Positions 1 to 5,876 of a DNA stretch of 6,831 bases are shown in pieces. Source of the stretch: JBCDGZ01 sp038750655. GTDB taxonomy: Bacteria > Bacteroidota > Bacteroidia > Chitinophagales > Saprospiraceae. The stretch covers positions 1 through 6,831 of the forward strand of contig JBCDGZ010000234.1 in NCBI GenBank assembly GCA_038750655.1. Direction: 5' to 3'. The translations under genes and the position numbers were made by a program. The number at the start of each line of letters is the position of its first letter. Within the stretch, counting starts at the first letter, position 1. The notes below the pieces were generated by a model. The model was not told the origin of the DNA, ran no database searches, and was given only the letters and a program-made list of their open reading frames with translations.

Positions 1-1
1 A

Positions 2-1228
2 GTTCTAATTAGCACATCAAAAGGCGGAATTACGGTCAAAAAAAAATTTGATGAATGCCAAAAAAAATTTACAGTTGGGCATAAATTTTTATCTCAAGGC
101 GAAAGAAAAGAAGGTATAAAGCTCATAAGGCAAGCCTATAAAATAGCTATCGAATACGATTTCTCCTATTTAGCCTGCGAACTTTCTAGCATATTACATC
201 GTCACCATACTTATCAGAGCAGAAATATCAAAAGTGCCAGACACTATGCCAGCCAGGTAAAAAAGTACTTGCGTAATTATAATGTAGAAAAAGAAGCTGA
301 GTATTACTTTTATCAAATTGTTATGGAGCAGATGCACGCCACAGTTAAACCTGAATTATTAGAAGAGACCGTCCGTGAAATTAATCAGTTAAAAGGAGAG
401 AGTATTAAGTTCAAAGTCTATCAAGGGACTATCAACATTCTGAATAATCTTTACAAGGGAGAATACTTACGAATAATTACTGATTGTACGAAGGCCCTTC
501 AATATTTTGAAGGAAAAAGCGGAGTATATCCAGCTCATCATCTATTCTTTTTAAGAAATAAGGGAACGGCTCAAACGGCTATAGGGCAATATGAAGAGGC
601 CGCGATAAGCTACGAGGAAGCGGAGCTTTATGTAGCAAATAAACCGTATAATGCTTACACTCTTCAATATTATAAAATTCTGAATGCTCTACATGCGCAG
701 CAATATCAAATCGCGTTTGATCTATGCCAAAAGAGCAGGCGTTGTAAAATTGAGGACTTACGCCAACATTTCATTATAGTTGAAGCCTACCTTCACTTCC
801 TGGCACATATGGGATTTCTACAGCTGAATCGACCTTTTCGGATTAGCAGATATATTAATGATACTTTTAAAGCTCAAGAAGACAAACAAGGAAGTAATAT
901 CAATATTCTAATTGCCGAACTATTGGTGTACCTCGTTACAAATCGCGGCAAATTTATCGACCGCATTGAAGCCGTGCAGCATTATAGCTACCGTCATTTG
1001 AAAGGCTCAGATACCCAAAGAGCCAAGTGGTTTATCAAAATTCTTTGCCTGTTACCTCACCCGAAGGTCAATTTTCATCCTGTGGCTTTACAAAGAAAGG
1101 CAAAGCGATATATTGACTTATTAAAAAATCATCCTGTGCGGATGGGAGAAGGCTTTGCGGTTGAAATCATTCCGTTTGAAAGGCTGATAGAGATGATTAT
1201 CGAAAAGGCGAGAGCCAAAACGGCATAG
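2..1228 (+). CDS. TPR-like helical-repeat protein, 5'-truncated by window edge
   Basis: The frame is open without a stop from base 2 to the TAG at 1226-1228, giving at least 408 residues, and no in-frame ATG occurs before 323. A TTG at 269 could be taken as a start, but the coding sequence upstream of it is equally protein-like (Lys/Tyr/Leu-rich amphipathic helices), so the gene almost certainly begins left of the window. The whole product looks alpha-helical. The stretch from about 536 to 635 (HHLFFLRNKGTAQTAIGQY, then EEAAISYEEAELY) fits the tetratricopeptide pattern of small residues and aromatics in paired helices, and the preceding KGEYLRIITDCTKAL resembles a further degenerate repeat. 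No catalytic motif, signal peptide or membrane segment is visible, so a cytoplasmic scaffold or protein-interaction role is inferred. The gene is clearly more AT-rich than the esterase and amylase genes. I do not recognise a named family beyond TPR-like solenoid. Confidence 0.75.
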   Translation, partial: VLISTSKGGITVKKKFDECQKKFTVGHKFLSQGERKEGIKLIRQAYKIAIEYDFSYLACELSSILHRHHTYQSRNIKSARHYASQVKKYLRNYNVEKEAEYYFYQIVMEQMHATVKPELLEETVREINQLKGESIKFKVYQGTINILNNLYKGEYLRIITDCTKALQYFEGKSGVYPAHHLFFLRNKGTAQTAIGQYEEAAISYEEAELYVANKPYNAYTLQYYKILNALHAQQYQIAFDLCQKSRRCKIEDLRQHFIIVEAYLHFLAHMGFLQLNRPFRISRYINDTFKAQEDKQGSNINILIAELLVYLVTNRGKFIDRIEAVQHYSYRHLKGSDTQRAKWFIKILCLLPHPKVNFHPVALQRKAKRYIDLLKNHPVRMGEGFAVEIIPFERLIEMIIEKARAKTA

Positions 1229-1402
1229 GACGAGCTGTAGAACGACCATTTCCACATATCGGCAGCTGCTATTAACATCCTCTGCCAGTTCGTTCGACAC
1301 CGCTGTGAACAGCGTTAATAAATAGCCCTCTATTGCACCTGTACTATCCAACACGGAGTATTCCCACACGATAGAGAAAGGTTCTTTGCAGCCTTAGCGG
1401 AC

Positions 1403-1425
1403 AGCGTGGGCCACGATCCCACGCT
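1403..1425. other. GC-rich stem-loop downstream of tRNA-His
   Basis: AGCGTGGG at 1403-1410 pairs perfectly with CCCACGCT at 1418-1425 around a 7-base loop. It lies about 18 bases beyond the 3' end of the minus-strand tRNA, with a run of six T (minus strand) between the tRNA and the hairpin rather than after it. It may mark the end of the tRNA transcript, but there is no T tract on the far side on either strand, so it is not a canonical intrinsic terminator. A second, smaller palindrome (CGCTGT-GA-ACAGCG, 1301-1314) lies between this stem-loop and the end of the TPR-like gene. The rest of 1229-1443 shows no gene. Confidence 0.35.
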
Positions 1426-1443
1426 TCCGAATCAAAAAATTAG

Positions 1444-1517
1444 GGTACATCAACGGATTCGAACCGATACCTCCCAGCGTCACAAGCTGGCGCTCTACCA
1501 ATTGAGCTAGACGCACC
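1444..1517 (-). tRNA. tRNA-His (anticodon GUG)
   Basis: Read on the minus strand the sequence folds as a complete cloverleaf. It has an 8-base 5' acceptor strand (GGTGCGTC, including the extra G-1 typical of histidine tRNAs), TA at positions 8-9, a GCTC/GAGC D-stem with GG in the loop, and an anticodon stem CCAGC/GCTGG closing the loop TTGTGAC. The anticodon is GTG (1481-1483). The variable loop is 5 nt and the T-loop is TTCGAAT. The G-1:C73 pair and discriminator C73 are the bacterial tRNA-His identity elements and are both present. The 3' CCA is not encoded (CTA follows). The acceptor stem has two G-U wobbles, and the T-stem carries a U50-U64 mismatch (bases 1467 and 1453). It decodes CAU and CAC. 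Confidence 0.95.
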
Positions 1518-1528
1518 ATTTTACACAC

Positions 1529-1567
1529 AAAAAAGCCCGGTAAGTGCTACACCTACCGGGCTTTTTT
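1529..1567. terminator. Strong bidirectional intrinsic terminator hairpin
   Basis: AAAAAAGCCCGGTA (1529-1542) is perfectly complementary to TACCGGGCTTTTTT (1554-1567). Pairing resumes inside the loop (GTG 1544-1546 with CAC 1550-1552) after one mismatch. The GC-rich core with a T-run leaving it on either strand fits a terminator working in both directions. It lies only 11 bp upstream of the 5' end of the minus-strand tRNA-His. It therefore cannot be that tRNA's own terminator, and the tRNA promoter must overlap it or read through it. No gene on either side obviously ends here. Confidence 0.85.
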
Positions 1568-1907
1568 GACCATACCATTGGCCTCATCGCTCGTAGGTGA
1601 TACGATTGAAAAGATGGGCGCAGGTAGGTGTTGTTGTCGTCATGATGTGTAGGTAACGGAGTACGTAAAAGAAAAGTTCAATAAAGATCATAAGAGACGG
1701 AAACAAATTATTGATAAGCTATTTTGATTTTGCAAAATTGCTGAATAAACTGACTGTAAGGAAGTTTTGAAGCACTTTTGTAAAATCTTAAAGAAAATCG
1801 CTTAGCGATAATTCCGTCAAACTACTTATTAAAATTAAACCTCTGATGTGAACAAGAGTCTAACGCATGAATAATTTTTTACAAATCACACTAAACCTCA
1901 TTATCAA
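1568..1907. other. AT-rich intergenic leader upstream of the esterase
   Basis: These 340 bp hold no convincing gene on either strand. A small perfect palindrome (ATCGCT-T-AGCGAT) sits at 1797-1809. CACTTTTG at 1773-1780 differs by one base from the Bacteroidota -7 box TAnnTTTG, but no matching -33 TTTG was found at the right distance, so I do not call a promoter. The last 40 bases contain a 14-codon reading frame (1867-1911, hydrophobic) whose TGA overlaps the ATG of the esterase. Confidence 0.5.
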
Positions 1908-3155
1908 ATGAAATCTATTCTCTACCAATCGAGAATGAAGTCCATCTTCATGCTAAGTTTATTATTGTTACTTGGCCTATCCACGTATGCGCAAACGACT
2001 TTCCCCGGTACGATTACCCACGACGGCTTACAACGAAGATACCTGGCGTTTATCCCCTCGGGCTACAATCCCGCTCAAGCCCATGAGCTGGTCTTTGTAC
2101 TGCACGGCGGCGGCGGCAACGCCCAGCGGATGTTTATGATGACCAGATTTGACCAAGTCGCAGATACCGCTAATTTTATCCTGGTCTTCCCTCAGGGCGT
2201 CTTCTCCGGCTTAGACGGTTCGGGCAACCCCGAATACCACTGGGCGGATGGCCGCCAAACCACCGTGCCGGACACGATGGGTGTCGACGATGTGGGCTTT
2301 ATTTCGGCCTTAATTGATACCTTTTCGGCCAACTATAACATTGATGCCGACAGGATCTACGCAGCGGGCGTCTCCAACGGGGGCTACATGAGCCAACGGC
2401 TGGCCTGCGGCCTCTCCGATCGATTAGCGGCAGTGGCGACCGTCGCAGCCACCTTTCCCGATAGCGTCGTGCAAGAATGCAATAATGCTACGCCCCTCTC
2501 CATTCTCATCATGAACGGAACCGCCGATGCCCTGGTGCCGACCTACACCGGAGGAATGGCCTCGGGAACCGGCGGCTGGGTGCTGTCTACCCAACAGATG
2601 ATCGCCATATGGTTGAGTAATAATAGCTGTACCAACGCCTTTAGTGCCTTTAATTTCCCCAATATCTCCACCAGCGATAATTCCTGGGTACGCAAATTCA
2701 CTTACTCCACCTGTAGTACGGTCACCGAGTTGCAGCACTACAAGATTTTCGGTGGGGGGCACGCCTGGCCAGGGCAGTTATTCACCGGTCCCAATACGGG
2801 CAATGTCAACGAGGACATCAGCGCCAACGAAGAAATCTGGAATTTCTTTAAAGACCAATCCAGGGTGCTCCTTTCCACCACCAGTACGAGTAACATCGAA
2901 GCCCAATCTTCCGTATCCATCTATCCTAATCCTTTCCAGCAAAGCCTCACCGTGGAATCTGCTAAAAATGAGCAGCTGCAAAGCATCGAAATCCTCGACC
3001 TTTGGGGCCGGACCCACTGGATGGCCGACGAGCTTTCTCAATCGGGTGCTTTTTCTATCGCGGATTTACAGGCGCTTCCGAAGGGGTATTATTTGGTGAA
3101 AATTCGTACGGATAAGGGAATTTTTATGCAGCAGGTGGTGAAGAGTCTCCCATAA
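1908..3155 (+). CDS. Secreted PHB-depolymerase/feruloyl-esterase-like hydrolase with T9SS sorting domain
   Basis: Predicted serine esterase of 415 residues in the alpha/beta-hydrolase family that includes LpqC, polyhydroxybutyrate depolymerases and carbohydrate (feruloyl/acetyl) esterases. Residues 10-28 form a signal peptide (hydrophobic LSLLLLLGL core, likely cleavage YA|Q). HGGGGN at 66-71 is the oxyanion-hole loop. GVSNGG at 154-159 is the nucleophile elbow with Ser156, Asp207 in NGTADALVP is the likely acid, and His285 in GGGHAWPG the likely base. Cys167, 191, 241 and 269 could form disulfides. From about residue 336 (VSIYPNPF) to the end is a T9SS C-terminal sorting domain (LDLWGR, GYYLVKI), so export to the cell surface or medium is expected. 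A second ATG at residue 10 (1935) would give a shorter signal peptide; I kept the first. The substrate cannot be fixed: no separate polyester- or carbohydrate-binding domain is visible. It lies 171 bp before the start of the amylase on the same strand without an obvious terminator between. Confidence 0.9.
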   Translation: MKSILYQSRMKSIFMLSLLLLLGLSTYAQTTFPGTITHDGLQRRYLAFIPSGYNPAQAHELVFVLHGGGGNAQRMFMMTRFDQVADTANFILVFPQGVFSGLDGSGNPEYHWADGRQTTVPDTMGVDDVGFISALIDTFSANYNIDADRIYAAGVSNGGYMSQRLACGLSDRLAAVATVAATFPDSVVQECNNATPLSILIMNGTADALVPTYTGGMASGTGGWVLSTQQMIAIWLSNNSCTNAFSAFNFPNISTSDNSWVRKFTYSTCSTVTELQHYKIFGGGHAWPGQLFTGPNTGNVNEDISANEEIWNFFKDQSRVLLSTTSTSNIEAQSSVSIYPNPFQQSLTVESAKNEQLQSIEILDLWGRTHWMADELSQSGAFSIADLQALPKGYYLVKIRTDKGIFMQQVVKSLP

Positions 3156-3326
3156 TCTCCGTACCTTACATCGTGTAATAAAAACACCAACGAGGATCCA
3201 CCTCTCCCCTTCTACTTCAAAACATCCCACCGTATACTCAGTTCTTATCAGGTGCTGCACGCTACTGACGTCGCTTCATCGGTAAGACCGACGCTTAAGT
3301 TTATTCACCAAAAACCTATTTTAAGC

Positions 3327-4769
3327 ATGAGATCTTTATGGATGACGCTGCTTTTTGCAGCCTGTATGTTTTGCTGGTCCTGCCAACAGGAGACCACCTT
3401 ACACGATGCCGGGGAAGTGCCCGGAAAAAACGACATTGACATTCGACAAGTGACCAACCACGACGGGCGGGCCTTCGATGCGGCCAATGCGGAACAGCTG
3501 GGGGCTACTTCGCGGAGCAATAACCCCGGGCCCGGCGGGCCGGTCATGATGCAGGCCTTTTACTGGGATGTGCCCGCGGGAGGCACCTGGTGGGACACCA
3601 TCACGACGAAGGTGGCCGACTGGTCGAACGCGGGGATTGGCTCGATCTGGCTGCCGCCCTGCACCAAGGCCCAGAACGGCCCCTTCTCGATGGGCTACGA
3701 CCCGACCGACTACTTTGACTTTGGCGATTACAACCAGAACGGAACGATTGAAACACGCTTTGGCTCGAAGACGGAGCTGACCGGGCTGATCAGCGCCGCG
3801 CACGCGCAGAACCTCGAAGTCTATGCCGACATTGTGCTCAACCACAACAGCGGGGCGAGACGGGAGTTCAATCAGTATACTAGTGACTCGACCTGGACGG
3901 ACTTTACCAGTGTTTCTTCGGGTAAATTTCTGCGCACGCAACACCACTTTCACCCCAATGCCATCCGCAACAATGATGAAGGCATCTTTGGTGGCTTCCC
4001 GGACCTGAGCCACGACCATCCTTTTGTGCAGGACTGGCTGTGGACCCGTAGTGATGGGGTGGGGAAATACTATAAGAATACGCTGGGCTTCGACGGCTGG
4101 CGCTTTGACTATGTGAAGGGTTTTGCCCCCTCGGTGGTGAGTACCTGGAACAGCAATGTCGGTGGGTTTTCCGTCGGAGAGCTGTGGGATTCGAATGTAG
4201 ATTATCTGAACTGGTGGGCCAATAATGCCAACAGTAGTGTCTTTGATTTTGCTTGTTACTACAAAATGAATGATGCTTTTGATGGCAATAACCTGGCGGT
4301 GCTCAATGATGATATGATGTGGAAGCGCAACCCTTTCAGAGCCGTGACTTTTGTGGCCAATCACGATACGGACGAAATCTGGGAGAAGATGCTGGCCTAT
4401 GCCTACATCCTGACCCACGAGGGCTACCCTTGTATTTTCTACCGCGATTATGAGGAGTGGTTGGATAAAGGACGGTTGAATAACCTGATTTGGATTCACA
4501 ACAACTTGGCGACCGGAAACACCTCGATCCTCTACTCTGACAACGACGAGTACGTCGCTCGCCGGAACGGCTACAATGGCAATCCCGGCCTAATCGTCTA
4601 CCTCAACGACGCCAATTACTGGCAGGAGCGCTGGGTGCCGACCAACTGGTACAGTACGCAGATCAAGGATTTCACGGGGCATTCGGGCTGGTATCCGACG
4701 ACGCAGTCCGGGGGCTGGGTGAAGATTCAGTGTCCGCCGAATAGTTATTCGGTGTGGTCGGTGAATTAA
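3327..4769 (+). CDS. Archaeal-type (GH13_7-like) alpha-amylase, predicted lipoprotein
   Basis: Predicted endo-acting alpha-1,4-glucan hydrolase of 480 residues. An upstream GTG at 3252 keeps the frame open, but the ATG at 3327 gives a proper lipoprotein signal (MRSLWMTLLFAACMFCWSCQQ, lipidated Cys19), so I start there. A disordered linker runs to about residue 71. The GH13 barrel follows: MQAFYWDVP (74-82), DIVLNH (168-173), GWRFDYVKG (257-265) with nucleophile Asp261, GELWD (284-288) with acid/base Glu285, and FVANHDTD (342-349) with Asp347. A short beta domain ends in YSVWSVN. These motifs, the FYRDYEEW segment and the C-terminal ending match Thermococcales alpha-amylases (GH13_7) far better than typical bacterial ones. 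The presumed calcium ligands Asp217, Gly219 and Asp226 are kept, but two of three zinc ligands of the archaeal enzymes are replaced (Arg214, Ser228). GC is very high around 3470-3830. TAAGTTTA (3296-3303) is a weak -7 candidate. No SusC/SusD genes flank it. Confidence 0.92.
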   Translation: MRSLWMTLLFAACMFCWSCQQETTLHDAGEVPGKNDIDIRQVTNHDGRAFDAANAEQLGATSRSNNPGPGGPVMMQAFYWDVPAGGTWWDTITTKVADWSNAGIGSIWLPPCTKAQNGPFSMGYDPTDYFDFGDYNQNGTIETRFGSKTELTGLISAAHAQNLEVYADIVLNHNSGARREFNQYTSDSTWTDFTSVSSGKFLRTQHHFHPNAIRNNDEGIFGGFPDLSHDHPFVQDWLWTRSDGVGKYYKNTLGFDGWRFDYVKGFAPSVVSTWNSNVGGFSVGELWDSNVDYLNWWANNANSSVFDFACYYKMNDAFDGNNLAVLNDDMMWKRNPFRAVTFVANHDTDEIWEKMLAYAYILTHEGYPCIFYRDYEEWLDKGRLNNLIWIHNNLATGNTSILYSDNDEYVARRNGYNGNPGLIVYLNDANYWQERWVPTNWYSTQIKDFTGHSGWYPTTQSGGWVKIQCPPNSYSVWSVN

Positions 4770-4801
4770 TTTTTCGTAAAAAAACAACCTTTTTAGTCCG
4801 A

Positions 4802-4837
4802 GCCGTGTCTCCTGCCAAGGGACACGGCGTTTTTTTT
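4802..4837 (+). terminator. Intrinsic terminator of the amylase
   Basis: GCCGTGTCTC (4802-4811) pairs with GGGACACGGC (4819-4828), eight Watson-Crick pairs plus a G-U and a C-G, closing a 7-base loop. A G and eight T (4830-4837) follow. It begins 33 bp after the amylase stop and lies between the convergent amylase and doxX-like genes. The T tract is present only on the plus strand, so it serves the amylase transcript rather than the minus-strand gene. Confidence 0.88.
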
Positions 4838-4851
4838 CTTACAAAGATCAA

Positions 4852-5247
4852 CTAAGCCCCTACTCCCCGAAGACGGTCAATCCAAGCCAATCCCTCTTTA
4901 CGGTGTAGGAACAGCAGCGCCAGCGAGAGTACAAAAACAGCAATGGCCATAAAAAACAACAGGCCGCCGTCGCCTTTCACTTCAATACCTAGTTTGGTGA
5001 AGTGGAAAAAGATAGCGCCGGAAATGACGCCGATGGCCATGGCCGCGCCGATGACTTTGGTGCGGGGAACGAGCAGAAGGATACCGGCGATGAGTTCGGC
5101 GATGCCGCTGGCGTAGCGGCCCCAAGGCTCCATACCGACCGTCTCAAAAATATAAACGCTCTCGGGGGCGCCGGTGAATTTGAAAAATAAAGTTTGTAGG
5201 AGAATAAAAGCAACGATGATGCGGGCAATCCAGCTAAAAATTTTCAT
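4852..5247 (-). CDS. DoxX-family four-helix membrane protein
   Basis: Predicted inner-membrane protein of 131 residues. Four hydrophobic helices are visible: about 3-24 (IFSWIARIIVAFILLQTLFF), 45-60, 64-83 and 95-114. The conserved DoxX traits are present: FKFTG after helix 1, then WGRYASGIAELIAGILLLVP around helix 2, and a positively charged C-terminal tail (RKEGLAWIDRLR). The open frame continues upstream to an ATG at 5448, but that extra segment is polar and not DoxX-like, while the ATG at 5247 puts helix 1 at the N terminus as usual, so I chose it. DoxX/DoxD-like proteins are linked to thiosulfate/quinone oxidation or redox stress in some organisms, but most small members have no proven function. 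It is transcribed divergently from the HxlR regulator, which makes it a likely target of that regulator. It converges on the amylase, 82 bp apart. Confidence 0.85.
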   Translation of the reverse strand: MKIFSWIARIIVAFILLQTLFFKFTGAPESVYIFETVGMEPWGRYASGIAELIAGILLLVPRTKVIGAAMAIGVISGAIFFHFTKLGIEVKGDGGLLFFMAIAVFVLSLALLFLHRKEGLAWIDRLRGVGA

Positions 5248-5447
5248 AAGGCATTTTTTTATTGGGTACAAGTAGACCAAACGAATAGTATCTTTTCTCT
5301 GCAATGTTAGGCTATTACTAAGAAAAGAAATTCTACCAAAATTTACCAATTTCGTTAAAGATAAGTCTGAAGATGTCCCTTCGCTGTCCCCAATGTCGCT
5401 AGAGTTAGTCTGCCGAGCCGGATCGAAATGAAATAAAAATCTAAGCA

Positions 5448-5479
5448 CTTGTATCTTTGCTACACATTTAGTAGCTTTG
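5448..5479 (+). promoter_or_regulatory. Bacteroidota-type promoter for the hxlR-like gene
   Basis: TAGCTTTG at 5472-5479 is an exact match to the TAnnTTTG -7 box of the Bacteroidota primary sigma factor. CTTG at 5448-5451, separated by 20 bases, is a near match to the -33 TTTG. The start codon lies 29 bases beyond the -7 box, a plausible short leader. A second exact -7 box, TATCTTTG, occurs 20 bp upstream (5452-5459) as a consequence of the tandem repeat here, so two start sites are possible. Confidence 0.55.
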
Positions 5480-5494
5480 CTACATATTTAGTAG
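5455..5494. repeat. Tandem 20-bp repeat with CTAC/GTAG arms, probable HxlR operator
   Basis: Two head-to-tail 20-bp units (5455-5474 and 5475-5494) differ at one base (C5465 versus T5485). Each contains CTAC, an AT-rich 7-base spacer and GTAG; the first is a 5-bp inverted repeat (GCTAC 5459-5463, GTAGC 5471-5475). The junction between the units forms another palindrome, GTAGC-TTT-GCTAC (5471-5483). The array overlaps the predicted -7 boxes and ends 14 bp before the hxlR-like start. TACT/AGTA-like arms around an AT-rich centre resemble known operators of HxlR/DUF24 regulators, for example YodB. The 20-bp period would place two dimers on the same helix face. Autorepression is inferred from position. 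Confidence 0.6.
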
Positions 5495-5508
5495 TAAAAT
5501 AAAGCATT

Positions 5509-5841
5509 ATGTCCTTTCCAACACCAGGCCAACCCGTAAGAGGTTCCCAATCGGGGAATCATATCATGGCCCTTTTCGACTTGTTAGGTAGAAGTTGGGC
5601 TATGGGAATCATATGGCGGTTAAAGGAAGGAAGTTGTACATTCAGAGTCCTGCAAGAACGGTGCGAATCAATCTCTCCGACCACCCTGAATAAAAGATTA
5701 AAGGAATTGACGACGGCCCTTTTGATCGAAAGAACAATGGAGGGGTATGCACTTACAAAAAAAGGAGAAGAACTCTTCGACTTGCTCAAGCCTCTAGAAG
5801 GTTGGGCTAAAGAATGGGCTAGACACTTTAAGACCCAATAA
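5509..5841 (+). CDS. HxlR-family winged-helix transcriptional regulator
   Basis: Predicted dimeric DNA-binding repressor or activator of 110 residues, the usual size of the HxlR (DUF24, MarR-like) family. ALFDLLGRSWAMGIIWRLKEG (21-41) is the family's N-terminal helix pair. FRVLQERCESISPTTLNKRL (45-64) covers the helix-turn-helix with recognition helix after ISPTTL, and GYALTKKGEEL (79-89) is the wing and start of the dimerisation helix, followed by PLEGWAKEW. The ATG at 5509 gives a normal family N terminus. The conserved N-terminal redox cysteine of many relatives (just before the first helix) is absent; the only cysteines are Cys43 and Cys52. The gene lies next to a tandem inverted-repeat operator, divergent from the doxX-like gene and 35 bp before the yciI-like gene, so control of itself, yciI and possibly doxX is likely. 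The ligand or signal is unknown. Confidence 0.92.
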   Translation: MSFPTPGQPVRGSQSGNHIMALFDLLGRSWAMGIIWRLKEGSCTFRVLQERCESISPTTLNKRLKELTTALLIERTMEGYALTKKGEELFDLLKPLEGWAKEWARHFKTQ

Positions 5842-5876
5842 GGAAGATTAGATTAGTGAATAAAAAAAGCGCCCAA

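Noticed and set aside
269..271. TTG as the true start of the TPR-like gene
   Set aside because: The same frame is open to the left edge with equally protein-like sequence, so the real start is outside the window.
1121..1369. An 82-codon minus-strand frame spanning the end of the TPR-like gene
   Set aside because: It overlaps the coding 3' end of a longer gene, has no domain or start signal, and its composition is not protein-like.
1568..1907. A CRISPR array or a second tRNA in the intergenic region
   Set aside because: No regularly spaced repeats and no cloverleaf could be found on either strand; only short palindromes are present.
3252..3326. GTG start adding 25 residues to the amylase
   Set aside because: It would bury the lipoprotein signal peptide inside the protein; the ATG at 3327 gives a normal export signal.
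3399..4499. A 366-codon open frame on the minus strand opposite the amylase
   Set aside because: The plus strand encodes a clear GH13 enzyme with all catalytic motifs. The antisense frame is open because of high GC and codon bias and shows no recognisable protein features.
5248..5448. N-terminal extension of the DoxX-like protein to the ATG at 5448
   Set aside because: The added residues are polar and unlike DoxX. The family starts directly before the first membrane helix, as with the ATG at 5247.
5856..5876. GTG start adding seven residues to the YciI-like protein
   Set aside because: The family normally begins at the strand MFII; the extension is polar and the start codon is less favoured, though it cannot be excluded.
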